A stretch of DNA of 6,882 bases from an uncultured Bacilli bacterium (GTDB lineage Bacteria; Bacillota_I; Bacilli_A; RF39; UBA660). Every line of letters starts with the position of its first letter. Position 1 is the stretch's first letter. The DNA is taken from NCBI GenBank assembly GCA_934097255.1, contig CAKONT010000050.1, positions 1 to 6,882 on the forward strand, read 5' to 3'. A program made the position numbers and the translations under genes. Below, piece after piece: positions 1 to 6,823 of this stretch. Below the pieces are notes generated by a model. That model searched no databases. It had not been told where the DNA came from and was given only the letters and a program-made list of their open reading frames with translations.

Positions 1-450
1 AACATGTTGTGGGGGTTCTTCAAGAGTTTTTAATAAAGCATTAAAAGCACCGGTTGATAGCATGTGAACTTCATCTATTATATATATTTTATACTTTGAC
101 ATAGCAGGTAGCAATAAAATTTTATCTCTTATTTCTCTTATCTCATCGACACCATTATTACTCGCTGCATCCATTTCAATGATATCAGGATCATTTTTTT
201 CATTAAATGCGACACAGCTTGCACACTCTTCACACGTATCTATTCCATTTCTTCTTTCACAGTTAATAGTTTTGGCTATTAGTTTTGCTATTGTTGTCTT
301 TCCGGTTCCTCGTGGTCCGGAAAATAAATAGGCATGTGAGATTTTATTATTTTCTATTGAATTTTTTAAAACTTTTAAAATATATTCTTGTCCAACCACT
401 TCACTAAATTTCTGTGGTCTATATTTTCTATATAACGCTAAATAGCTCAT
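1..450 (-). CDS. dnaX: DNA polymerase III subunit gamma/tau, N-terminal 150 codons (runs off the window)
   Basis: This is the ATPase subunit of the clamp loader, which opens the DnaN sliding clamp and places it on primed DNA at the replication fork. The reading frame stays open for 150 codons to the window edge, so the C-terminal part is missing here. The protein begins MSYLALYRKYRP, the usual DnaX start. Seen directly: Walker A GPRGTGKT at residues 45-52, a zinc-binding cysteine set at Cys64, Cys73, Cys76 and Cys79, the DAASNNGVDEIR segment near 94-105, and Walker B with the DExH-like box IIDEVHML at 124-131, followed by NALLKTLEEPP. The ATG at 450-448 is supported by a G-run Shine-Dalgarno six bases upstream and by the family start. 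It follows tadA after 189 bases and has its own predicted extended -10 promoter. Whether a tau/gamma frameshift site exists cannot be seen because the 3' part is outside. Confidence 0.97.
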   Translation of the reverse strand, partial: MSYLALYRKYRPQKFSEVVGQEYILKVLKNSIENNKISHAYLFSGPRGTGKTTIAKLIAKTINCERRNGIDTCEECASCVAFNEKNDPDIIEMDAASNNGVDEIREIRDKILLLPAMSKYKIYIIDEVHMLSTGAFNALLKTLEEPPQHV

Positions 451-456
451 AGCTAT

Positions 457-462
457 CCCCCC
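457..462 (-). promoter_or_regulatory. dnaX ribosome binding site
   Basis: A run of six G on the minus strand lies six bases before the dnaX ATG. It can pair with the CCUCC anti-Shine-Dalgarno using two G-U wobbles. It is unusual in being a pure G-run inside otherwise very AT-rich DNA, and it fixes the start at 450. Confidence 0.7.
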
Positions 463-493
463 TACTTCCTAAATATATAAGAGTTACAAATAT

Positions 494-522
494 ATTATAA
501 CACTTTTTATATTCTCTTAAAA
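494..522 (-). promoter_or_regulatory. predicted extended -10 promoter of dnaX
   Basis: On the minus strand there is a perfect TATAAT (499-494) preceded by TGT, forming a TGnTATAAT extended -10. With a 17-base spacer the -35 position is TTTTAA (522-517), a weak match to TTGACA, which an extended -10 can tolerate. The predicted start is a G near 487, giving a leader of about 37 bases that contains the ribosome binding site. This is motif-based inference. Chance TATAAT matches are common in AT-rich DNA, but the TG extension and location argue for it. Confidence 0.6.
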
Positions 523-603
523 TAGTTATTTTTTCAATTTCCTCGGAAATAATTCATTATTATTTTTGAAATGAAATTACATTTTTTTGAACTTATCAAA
601 ATT

Positions 604-633
604 ATTAATATGTTTCACGTGAAACATATTAAT
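604..633. promoter_or_regulatory. parS: parS site 1 (ParB/Spo0J binding site) in a 30-bp perfect palindrome
   Basis: Positions 611-626 read TGTTTCACGTGAAACA, an exact match to the ParB (Spo0J) recognition sequence known from Bacillus and most bacterial chromosomes. Perfect symmetry continues seven more bases on each side, to 604 and 633. ParB bound here would load as a clamp, spread, and recruit SMC to segregate the origin region. It lies between the tadA stop (640) and the dnaX promoter. On the minus strand the palindrome begins six bases after the tadA stop, so the transcript could fold a 13-bp stem with an ACGU loop, but only a weak run (AATTTTG) follows. A terminator role is therefore less certain than at site 2. 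Confidence 0.93.
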
Positions 634-639
634 GTGAAA

Positions 640-1069
640 TTATCTTTTATTTAGAAAGAATGTACTTAAAATCTTTTTATATTCTTCTTCCTTATTTACA
701 AAATTCAATTTATTTATATTAATATTTTTTGAGAGACTACTCTGATATTCCGTATCAAGTAGATAAAATATATTTTTTATTCTAGCTTCTTTTATAGCAC
801 AACAACACATATCACATGGCTTTAATGTGACATATATATCACAATCATCTAAAATCCATCTTTTCAGTATTTTGTTAGCCTTTATAATTGCTTTTATTTC
901 AGCATGATCAATTGTTATTTTACTCTTGTTTCTTGTATTATAAGCCTTTGCAATAATTAATAACTTTAATTTTATTATCTTTAGCAATTATAGCCGCAAT
1001 AGGAACTTCATCTTTTGAAAATGCCTTTTTTGAAAGTATCAGCAATTCTTTTATTATTTTTTCTTGCAT
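640..1069 (-). pseudogene. tadA: tRNA-specific adenosine deaminase TadA, interrupted by a +1 frameshift
   Basis: TadA converts A34 to inosine in tRNA-Arg(ACG). The start is the ATG at 1069-1067, preceded by GGAGG. The first frame gives MQEKIIKELL..KDEVPIAAIIAKDNKI, the conserved TadA N-terminus, but then drifts and stops with TAA at 940-938. The rest lies in another frame: IIAKAYNTR, the zinc ligand and proton-shuttle motif HAE, YVTLKPCDMC with the zinc-binding PCxxC, EARI, and a C-terminus ending LNKR at a TAA (642-640). From start to stop there are 430 bases, 143 codons plus one. The shift falls in an AT-rich stretch around 958-978, where the protein is also about four residues longer than expected, so a 13-base insertion would explain both. 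Two usually conserved residues differ: Glu in TLEPC is Lys, and Gly in CxGAI is Cys. No further stops occur, so the lesion is recent, a sequencing or assembly error, or bypassed. It sits directly behind ffs and appears to share its promoter. Confidence 0.85.
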
Positions 1070-1073
1070 TTTT

Positions 1074-1079
1074 TCCTCC
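1074..1079 (-). promoter_or_regulatory. tadA ribosome binding site
   Basis: GGAGGA on the minus strand sits about five bases before the ATG at 1069. This decides the start against a longer open frame that begins at 1147 and would run through the SRP RNA gene. The site directly adjoins the eight-T run that ends ffs, so readthrough of that terminator is needed to produce a translatable tadA message. Confidence 0.85.
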
Positions 1080-1093
1080 AAAAAAAAGTGCAC
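1080..1093 (-). terminator. ffs intrinsic terminator (3' arm of the SRP RNA stem plus T8)
   Basis: The closing stem of the SRP RNA itself, with its 3' arm ending GTGCAC at 1093-1088, is followed at once by eight T (1087-1080). The RNA's own fold thus provides the terminator hairpin. The tadA Shine-Dalgarno begins at the very next base, so incomplete termination probably supplies tadA mRNA. Confidence 0.65.
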
Positions 1094-1158
1094 ACACATA
1101 GAGGCTATTAAGGCTGCTACTTTCCAGTCCTGACCTATTTCTAACATATGTGTTGCAC
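1083..1158 (-). ncRNA. ffs: small SRP RNA (4.5S-type), approximate ends
   Basis: This is the RNA core of the signal recognition particle, which binds Ffh and targets nascent membrane proteins to FtsY and SecYEG. The minus strand contains the domain IV signature AGGTCAGGACTGGAAAG followed directly by TAGCAGCC. The GGAA tetraloop is closed by ACU/AGU, different from the UCC/GGA of the E. coli RNA but still paired, which is a compensatory change. The two ends form the long stem: GTGCAACACATA at the 5' end pairs with TATGTGTGTGCAC at the 3' end with one bulged base. A T8 run (1087-1080) follows. The length of about 71-79 nt is the short form without the Alu domain, as in Mollicutes and several Lactobacillales, not the roughly 270-nt Bacillus subtilis form. 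A well-placed promoter predicts initiation at 1158, exactly at the stem. Ends are inferred, but the identity is secure. Confidence 0.94.
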
Positions 1159-1165
1159 AATATAT

Positions 1166-1194
1166 ATGTTATTGAAAATATTTGATTTTGTCAA
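1166..1194 (-). promoter_or_regulatory. predicted sigma-A-type promoter of ffs
   Basis: A perfect -35 TTGACA (1194-1189) is followed by a 17-base spacer and the -10 TAACAT (1171-1166, four of six consensus bases). Seven bases further on is a G at 1158, the first base of the SRP RNA stem. The agreement of the promoter geometry with the RNA 5' end is independent support for both. The upstream edge lies only about 15 bases from the terminator tail of gyrA and 18 bases from the parS palindrome, so ParB binding could influence this promoter (inference). Confidence 0.8.
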
Positions 1195-1208
1195 TATAAA
1201 CTAACTAT

Positions 1209-1241
1209 AAAAAATACATGTTTCACGTGAAACATGTATTT
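1209..1241 (-). terminator. gyrA intrinsic terminator, coincident with parS site 2
   Basis: Eight bases after the gyrA stop the transcript can form a 13-bp stem with the loop ACGU, using the entire parS palindrome. A T-run on the minus strand (1214-1209, then ATAG) follows, partly inside the stem's 3' arm. The stem is AT-rich apart from its centre, so strength is uncertain, but hairpin plus U-tract plus position after a stop is the standard intrinsic terminator layout. Confidence 0.65.
1212..1241. promoter_or_regulatory. parS: parS site 2 (ParB/Spo0J binding site) in a 30-bp perfect palindrome
   Basis: Positions 1219-1234 read TGTTTCACGTGAAACA, identical to the core of the site at 611-626 and to the ParB consensus. 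Symmetry continues perfectly for seven more bases on each side, ending at 1212 and 1241. The flanking arm sequence differs from that of site 1 while remaining self-complementary. The centres of the two sites are 608 bp apart. Two exact copies in non-coding gaps near gyrA and dnaX fit an origin-proximal ParB loading zone. Confidence 0.93.
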
Positions 1242-1249
1242 ATGCTTTC

Positions 1250-3775
1250 TTAAGATAAGACTTCAGCTTCTTCCACTTCTTCTTTATCTGTAATTACAAC
1301 TGTCGTTACAGATTGATTTTCTTTTAAAGAAATTAACCTTACTCCCTGAGTATTTCTTTTTAATGTGGAAATCTTTGATACATCAAGTCTAATAACTATA
1401 CCACTATTTGTTGTAATAATAGCATCTTCATTTCCTTCTACTGCTTTGAAAGCAACTATCAATCCATTTTTATCAGTAATATTTAAAGCTTTAACTCCCT
1501 TGCTACCACGGTGAGTCTTACGATATTCATCAACAGAAGTCTTTTTTCCGTATCCTTTTTCTGTTAAAACTAAAATTAATTTAGTACGGTCTACTATTTC
1601 AGCCCCTATTACAGTTGCATGATTCAATTCTATTCCCTTGACACCGGAAGCAGTTCTGCCCATTAATCTTACTTCTTGTTCATCGAATCTTACCATTCTA
1701 CCATTATTCGCTGCTATTATGATTTCATCATTACCATTAGTTGCTCTAACACTAATTAATTCATCATCTTCCTTTAAAGAAATAGCTATTTTACCATTAT
1801 TTCTTATTGTTTCAAATTCTTTTATATGAGTTTTCTTTACTAAACCTTGTTTTGTTATAAATACAAAATTATCATTTTCAGTAATATTATCTTTATTAAC
1901 AGAAATAATAGAAGTAATTTTTTCTTCTTTTTCAATTGGAATTAAATTAATAATTGGTAATCCTTTTGATATTCTACTTCCTTCTGGAATTTCATAACCT
2001 CTTATTCTATAAACCTTTCCATAATTACTGAAGAACAATATATCATCGTGAGTAGAAGAATTAACAAGTATTTTAACTATATCCTCTTCATTTGTTGTCA
2101 TACCTTTAATACCTACACCACCTCTATTTTGAGATTTATAAGTATTTATTGGTATTCTTTTTATATAACCTTTTTCTGTTAAAGAAATCATTATATTTTC
2201 TCTTGGAATTAATGATTCATCTTCAATATAATCAACAGCAGTCATATCAATTGATGTTCTTCTTGCATCAGCATACTTTTCTTTTATTTCAAGCATTTCT
2301 TTTTTAATTATAGCATTTACTTTTTCATCACTAGCAAGAATTGATTTTAGTTCTTCGATAAGCTTAAGAGTTTCACTTAATTCACTTTCTATTTTATCTC
2401 TTTCAAGACCTGTTAAACGACGTAATTTTAATTCTAAAATTGCATCTGTTTGAACTTCACTTAAATTAAATCTAGATATTAATTCCTTTTTAGCAATAAC
2501 ATCAGTTTCAGATTCTCTAATTATTTTTATAACAGCATCTAAATTATCTAATGCTATTTTATATCCTTCTAAAATATGAACTCTTTTTTCAGCTTTGTTT
2601 AAATCAAAACGTGTTCTTCTTACAATAACTTCTCTTTGATGGTCTATATATTTAGAAATAATTGATTTTAGTCCTAAAGTTCTAGGAGTTAGACCATCTA
2701 ACATTAAAAATATTATTCCATAAGTTGTTTGAAAATTCGTATGTTTGTATAAATTATTTAAAACTATTTGTGGATTAGCATCCTTTTTCAATGTAATCGT
2801 TATTTTAACGCCATCTTTTAAATCTGTATGATAATCTGCAATACCATCGATTATTTTATTATGTAAAAGCTCCGCTACTTTATTTTTTAATTCTAAAGTA
2901 TTAACACCGTATGGAACTTCAGATATAACAATATTATGGTGATTACCAACTTCTTCTATTACGGCTTTACTTCTTATTGTTATTGTCCCTCTTCCTGTTT
3001 CATAAGCTTTTTTTATACCAGAATTACCAAGAATTATACCACCGGTTGGAAAGTCTGGTCCTTTTATGTATTGCATTAATCCTATTGTATCTATATCTGG
3101 ATTATCAATATAAGCAACACATCCATCTATTACTTCGCCTAAATTATGCGGAGGAATATTAGTAGCCATACCAACTGCTATTCCCATACTTCCATTTACT
3201 AAAACATTTGGAAATCTAGATGGAAGAACTTTTGGTTCTTTTCTTGTAACATCAAAGTTGTCATCCATATCAACTGTATCTTTGTTAATATCCTTTAACA
3301 ATTCTAGAGATATTTTTGCCAAACGAGATTCAGTGTAACGCATTGCCGCTGCACCATCGCCTTCTATATTACCAAAATTACCATGACCATCAATTAGCAT
3401 ATAACGTTGATTAAAATCTTGAGCAAGACGAACCATCGCTTCATAAATACTAGAATCACCATGTGGATGATAATTACCCATAACTTCACCAACAGTTTTA
3501 GCACTTTTTCGATGAGGCTTATCGGGAGTGTATCCAGATTCATACATAGACCAAAGGATTCTTCTATGAACTGGTTTTAGACCATCACGTAAATCTGGCA
3601 AAGCTCTAGATGCTATTACACTCATAGAATACTCAAGAAATGAAGTTTTTACTTCGTCAACAATATTATTTTCTGATAAACTGTCTCTTTCATGAAAGTA
3701 ACCGTTAAAATTATCACTATTTATATCAACTTTTTCTAACTCTTCATCAAACATTTGTTCTTTATTTTCTTCCAT
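1250..3775 (-). CDS. gyrA: DNA gyrase subunit A
   Basis: GyrA is the DNA breakage-reunion and wrapping subunit of gyrase (A2B2), which introduces negative supercoils using ATP hydrolysed by GyrB. The 841-residue protein has the winged-helix/tower region from about residue 38, with VHRRILW near 69-75, the quinolone-contact segment [12 protein letters not shown] (102-113), the catalytic Tyr147 in [10 protein letters not shown], and the coiled-coil tower with [12 protein letters not shown] near 451-462. The GyrA box QNRGGVG at 549-555, followed by beta-propeller blades ([26 protein letters not shown]), distinguishes it from ParC. Ser108 and Glu112 are the usual Gram-positive wild-type residues at the two main quinolone-resistance positions. 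Compared with Staphylococcus GyrA, which I recall with its equivalent Ser at 84, there is an extra acidic N-terminal stretch of about 24 residues, while the acidic C-terminal tail is short ([10 protein letters not shown]). The start at 3775 is supported by AGGGGAG overlapping the gyrB stop. It is the last gene of recF-gyrB-gyrA and ends at a parS-containing terminator. Confidence 0.99.
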   Translation of the reverse strand: MEENKEQMFDEELEKVDINSDNFNGYFHERDSLSENNIVDEVKTSFLEYSMSVIASRALPDLRDGLKPVHRRILWSMYESGYTPDKPHRKSAKTVGEVMGNYHPHGDSSIYEAMVRLAQDFNQRYMLIDGHGNFGNIEGDGAAAMRYTESRLAKISLELLKDINKDTVDMDDNFDVTRKEPKVLPSRFPNVLVNGSMGIAVGMATNIPPHNLGEVIDGCVAYIDNPDIDTIGLMQYIKGPDFPTGGIILGNSGIKKAYETGRGTITIRSKAVIEEVGNHHNIVISEVPYGVNTLELKNKVAELLHNKIIDGIADYHTDLKDGVKITITLKKDANPQIVLNNLYKHTNFQTTYGIIFLMLDGLTPRTLGLKSIISKYIDHQREVIVRRTRFDLNKAEKRVHILEGYKIALDNLDAVIKIIRESETDVIAKKELISRFNLSEVQTDAILELKLRRLTGLERDKIESELSETLKLIEELKSILASDEKVNAIIKKEMLEIKEKYADARRTSIDMTAVDYIEDESLIPRENIMISLTEKGYIKRIPINTYKSQNRGGVGIKGMTTNEEDIVKILVNSSTHDDILFFSNYGKVYRIRGYEIPEGSRISKGLPIINLIPIEKEEKITSIISVNKDNITENDNFVFITKQGLVKKTHIKEFETIRNNGKIAISLKEDDELISVRATNGNDEIIIAANNGRMVRFDEQEVRLMGRTASGVKGIELNHATVIGAEIVDRTKLILVLTEKGYGKKTSVDEYRKTHRGSKGVKALNITDKNGLIVAFKAVEGNEDAIITTNSGIVIRLDVSKISTLKRNTQGVRLISLKENQSVTTVVITDKEEVEEAEVLS

Positions 3776-3786
3776 TATCTATCATT

Positions 3787-3793
3787 CTCCCCT
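3787..3793 (-). promoter_or_regulatory. gyrA ribosome binding site overlapping the gyrB stop
   Basis: AGGGGAG on the minus strand begins inside the TAG stop of gyrB and lies 11 bases before the gyrA ATG. The spacing is longer than the optimum, but it is the only purine-rich candidate in the 16-base gap and supports gyrB-gyrA co-translation. Confidence 0.6.
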
Positions 3794-5726
3794 AAATATC
3801 AAGATTTTGAACATATCCAGCATTTTCTTCGATAAATTTTCTTCTTGGTTCTACTTCGTCACCCATTAATTTTTCAAAAATAGAATCTGCTTGAACACAA
3901 TCATCTACCGTAATCTTTCTAAGTGTACGTTTTTCAATATCCATAGTTGTTTCATTTAATTCATCTGCATCCATTTCACCAAGACCTTTCATTCTAGCAA
4001 CCTCAGCACGATTTCTCACATTATCTGGTAAAGACTGCAAATATGAATTTAATTCCTCTTCATTCAAAACATATTTTCTAGTTTTTCCGTGCATAATTCT
4101 AAAAAGTGGAGGTTGTGCAGCATAGACATGACCTTGTTCTACAATCGGTTTAAAAAATCTATAAAAAAGAGTAAGAAGTAACACTCTAATATGTGATCCA
4201 TCAACATCGGCATCGGTCATTATAATTATTTTGTCATATCTAAGTTTTGATAAGTCAAAATCATCGCCAATTCCCGTACCAAAAGCAGTAATAATTGTCC
4301 TTATTTCTTCGTTACTAAGAGCTCTATCAAGTCTTGCTTTTTCAACGTTCAATATCTTTCCACGAAGAGGAAGAATTGCTTGTGTGATAGAATCTCTACC
4401 TTTCTTAGCACTACCTCCTGCTGAATCTCCTTCGACTATAAATATTTCTGATTCTCTTGGGTCTTTACTTTTACAATCTGACAATTTACCAAAAAAATTA
4501 GTAATAGCCAAATCACTTTTACGTGTTATTTCTCTTGCTTTTTTTGCCGCATGCCTTGCACGACAAGCTAAAAGAGATTTATTGATAATAATTTTTGCAT
4601 CATCAGGATTTTCCATTAAAAATCTCTCAAATCCCTTTGAAAAAACGCTATCAGCTAACTTTCTTACCTCACTATTACCAAGTCTTCCTTTAGTTTGTCC
4701 CTCAAATTGTGGATTAGGATGTTTGCAGGAAATAATCATAGTTAAACCTTCCTTAACATCATCGCCTGTTAAAGGTTCGTCTTTTTCTTTTAAAATATTA
4801 TTTTTTCTAGCATAACTATTTATAACTCTAGTTAATGCACGTCTTACACCCTCTTCATGAGTACCACCATCGTGAGTATTTATATTGTTAACAAAAGAAT
4901 ATATATTGTCATTATAAGAGGTATTATATTGCATTGCAACTTCAAAAATAACACCGTCTTCCTCTCCTTCTAAATGGATAATATCTTCATGAAGAACAGT
5001 TTTATTGTGATTTATAAATCTAACATATTCACTTATTCCACCTTCATAGAAAAAAGTTTCTCCTATTGTATCTTCTAAATCTCTATCATCTCTTAAATTA
5101 ATTGACAATCCTTTGTTTAAAAAAGCTAACTCTCTTATTCTAACCTTTAATGTTTCATAATCATACACATCTGTATCGAAAATTTCTGGATCTGGTTTAA
5201 ACGTTACAGTTGTACCAGTTCTATTTTCACTACATTTATCAATAACGTGTAATGGTTCAACCGTTTTTCCACCATTTTCAAATCTAATATAGTTAACCTC
5301 TCCATTTTTATATACTTTAACCTCTAACCACTTACTTAACGCATTTACAACGCTAGCACCGACACCGTGAAGTCCTCCAGATACCTTATATCCTCCTCCA
5401 CCGAACTTTCCTCCGGCATGTAATATTGTATAAACAGTTTCAACAGTAGATTTTTTTGTTTTTGGATGAATATCAACGGGAATTCCACGTCCATCATCTT
5501 TAACTGTTATTGAGTTATCTTTATTTATCACAACCGAAATATTTTTACAATAACCAGCTAAAGCTTCGTCAATTGAATTATCTACTATTTCCCATACTAA
5601 ATGATGAAGTCCTTTTACATCAGTTGTTCCAATATACATACCAGGTCTTTTTCTTACTGCTTCAAGCCCTTCCAATACTTGTATATCAGATGAATCATAA
5701 TGAGATTCTTTTATGTCATTTTTCAT
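3792..5726 (-). CDS. gyrB: DNA gyrase subunit B
   Basis: GyrB is the ATPase subunit of gyrase, whose dimerising N-terminal gates capture the DNA segment passed through the GyrA break. The 644-residue protein shows the GHKL ATPase fold: [13 protein letters not shown] with catalytic Glu46 and Mg-binding Asn50, DDGRGIP at 77-83, and the ATP-lid loop GGLHGVG at 117-123. The transducer follows, with the QTK loop at 344-346 before GRLGNSEVR. The TOPRIM domain has EGDSAGG at 432-438 (Glu432) and DADVDGSH at 505-512 (Asp505, Asp507), and the tail has [14 protein letters not shown] near 577-590. The length fits the Gram-positive form without the roughly 170-residue insertion of E. coli GyrB. The C-terminus ending VQNLDI is typical of GyrB rather than ParE. 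The ATG at 5726 overlaps the recF stop as ATGA, with AAGGAGA six bases upstream, which implies translational coupling. Confidence 0.99.
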   Translation of the reverse strand: MKNDIKESHYDSSDIQVLEGLEAVRKRPGMYIGTTDVKGLHHLVWEIVDNSIDEALAGYCKNISVVINKDNSITVKDDGRGIPVDIHPKTKKSTVETVYTILHAGGKFGGGGYKVSGGLHGVGASVVNALSKWLEVKVYKNGEVNYIRFENGGKTVEPLHVIDKCSENRTGTTVTFKPDPEIFDTDVYDYETLKVRIRELAFLNKGLSINLRDDRDLEDTIGETFFYEGGISEYVRFINHNKTVLHEDIIHLEGEEDGVIFEVAMQYNTSYNDNIYSFVNNINTHDGGTHEEGVRRALTRVINSYARKNNILKEKDEPLTGDDVKEGLTMIISCKHPNPQFEGQTKGRLGNSEVRKLADSVFSKGFERFLMENPDDAKIIINKSLLACRARHAAKKAREITRKSDLAITNFFGKLSDCKSKDPRESEIFIVEGDSAGGSAKKGRDSITQAILPLRGKILNVEKARLDRALSNEEIRTIITAFGTGIGDDFDLSKLRYDKIIIMTDADVDGSHIRVLLLTLFYRFFKPIVEQGHVYAAQPPLFRIMHGKTRKYVLNEEELNSYLQSLPDNVRNRAEVARMKGLGEMDADELNETTMDIEKRTLRKITVDDCVQADSIFEKLMGDEVEPRRKFIEENAGYVQNLDI

Positions 5727-6823
5727 ACTTTGTCTCCTTGTTTTTTTATTTTTCCATCTTCTATCTTAAATATAGTTGCCTTATCTAAGATTTTTTTACT
5801 TATATTATTTATATCAGTAGTTGTAATAATAAATTGAATATTAGATTTGATAAATTTTAACAAGTTGTTTCTTTTATTTACATCTAACTCGCTAAAAATA
5901 TCATCTAATAATACGATAGGATATGTTCCTGTTGCCTCTTTAAAAATATTTATTTCTGCTAATTTAAAAGCTAAAACAGCCATTCTTTGTTGACCTTGTG
6001 AACCATAAATTTTTAAATTAACGCCATCTAAATAAAATTCTAAATCATCTCTATGACTACCATATAAAGTAACACCATTTGCTATTTCTTGAGCATAATT
6101 TTCCTTATAAAATTTAAATATTTCTTCCTTATCTTTATAAGAAATATTCTCGTTATATTTTACATATAAATTTTTATTTTTAGCTATTTTATCATATATA
6201 TTTCCAATATTTAAGTTTATATTTTCAATATATTTTTCACGATATTTTTTAATAATAACCTCTCTAGAAGCAAGTTTTTCTGTAATTATATCTAAATAGA
6301 CATAATCAATCTTTTTTACATTTTTTTTAAAATATTCATTTCTTATTTTTATTAATTTATTATATTCGTTCAAAACTTTCATATAGTTTCCGAACAACTG
6401 ACATAATTCAATATTTAAAAGATTTCTTCTTACAGTTGGTGATTTTTTTATTATATCTAGATCATCTGGACTAAACATTATAACATTTAAGTTTTTTAAA
6501 TAGTTTTGAACTTTTTTCTCTTCCTTTTTGTTAATTTTTAAAGTTTTGTTATTTTTTTCTAAAATTATTTCTAACAAAACTTTTTTATTTTGCTTCAAAG
6601 TAATTTCTGATGCTAATTTACAAAAGTTAAAGTTATTATTTATAAGGGTTACTTCATCAGTATTTCTAAATGATTTTGAAAGAGCAAGAACATAGATACT
6701 TTCTAAAATACTGGTTTTTCCTTGAGCATTATTTCCAATAAAAATATTGATATTTTTATTTAAATTGATATTAATATCTGTTATTTTTCTAAAATTTTTG
6801 ATTTTTAAATTATCAATATACAT
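5723..6823 (-). CDS. recF: DNA replication and repair protein RecF
   Basis: RecF is an SMC/ABC-type ATPase that, with RecO and RecR, directs RecA to single-stranded gaps at stalled forks. The 366-residue protein starts [13 protein letters not shown], the family's typical N-terminus. Seen directly: Walker A GNNAQGKT at 30-37 followed by [17 protein letters not shown], the SHRDDLEF segment at 257-264, the ABC signature SQGQQR at 275-280, and Walker B with D-loop [12 protein letters not shown] at 303-314. The length is that of the family. The middle (about 60-250) is very lysine-, asparagine- and isoleucine-rich and more divergent, as expected in AT-rich genomes. No good Shine-Dalgarno precedes the ATG: only a GAGAG lies about 17-21 bases upstream. 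The start rests on family alignment. The TGA stop overlaps the gyrB start. No promoter is evident in the 59 bases before it, so transcription probably enters from dnaN or another upstream gene outside the window. Confidence 0.98.
   Translation of the reverse strand: MYIDNLKIKNFRKITDININLNKNINIFIGNNAQGKTSILESIYVLALSKSFRNTDEVTLINNNFNFCKLASEITLKQNKKVLLEIILEKNNKTLKINKKEEKKVQNYLKNLNVIMFSPDDLDIIKKSPTVRRNLLNIELCQLFGNYMKVLNEYNKLIKIRNEYFKKNVKKIDYVYLDIITEKLASREVIIKKYREKYIENINLNIGNIYDKIAKNKNLYVKYNENISYKDKEEIFKFYKENYAQEIANGVTLYGSHRDDLEFYLDGVNLKIYGSQGQQRMAVLAFKLAEINIFKEATGTYPIVLLDDIFSELDVNKRNNLLKFIKSNIQFIITTTDINNISKKILDKATIFKIEDGKIKKQGDKV
5733..5739 (-). promoter_or_regulatory. gyrB ribosome binding site inside recF
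   Basis: AAGGAGA lies within the final codons of recF, six bases before the gyrB ATG. Together with the ATGA stop/start overlap it indicates that gyrB is translated from the recF transcript by coupling or re-initiation. Confidence 0.85.

Noticed and set aside
451..640. Small open frames or a riboswitch in the tadA-dnaX gap
   Set aside because: Only tiny frames of a few codons without ribosome binding sites occur, and no structured aptamer-like pattern is visible beyond the parS palindrome and the promoter.
938..987. Programmed +1 frameshift in tadA at the TTA-TAA end of the first frame
   Set aside because: The conserved IIAKAYN is encoded in the second frame upstream of that stop, so a shift at the stop would replace conserved residues. 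No recognised slippery +1 site is visible in the overlap.
1070..1147. Extra N-terminal residues for the tadA first half if translation began at 1147
   Set aside because: This stretch is the SRP RNA gene and its T-run. A strong Shine-Dalgarno and the TadA family start place the ATG at 1069.
1638..1829. Plus-strand open frames within gyrA (1638-1829 and 2977-3162) and across gyrB/recF (5510-5788)
   Set aside because: All are shadows of well-supported genes, with low-complexity hydrophobic translations and no start signals.
4231..4815. A 194-codon plus-strand open frame opposite gyrB
   Set aside because: It is antisense to highly conserved gyrB motifs, has no plausible ribosome binding site or recognisable domain, and is explained by codon bias of the opposite strand.
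5723..5726. Mycoplasma-type genetic code (UGA as Trp)
   Set aside because: The Trp codons I checked at conserved positions in gyrA, gyrB and tadA are TGG, and recF ends naturally at TGA overlapping gyrB. Code 4 is not strictly excluded, since reading through would add only four residues.
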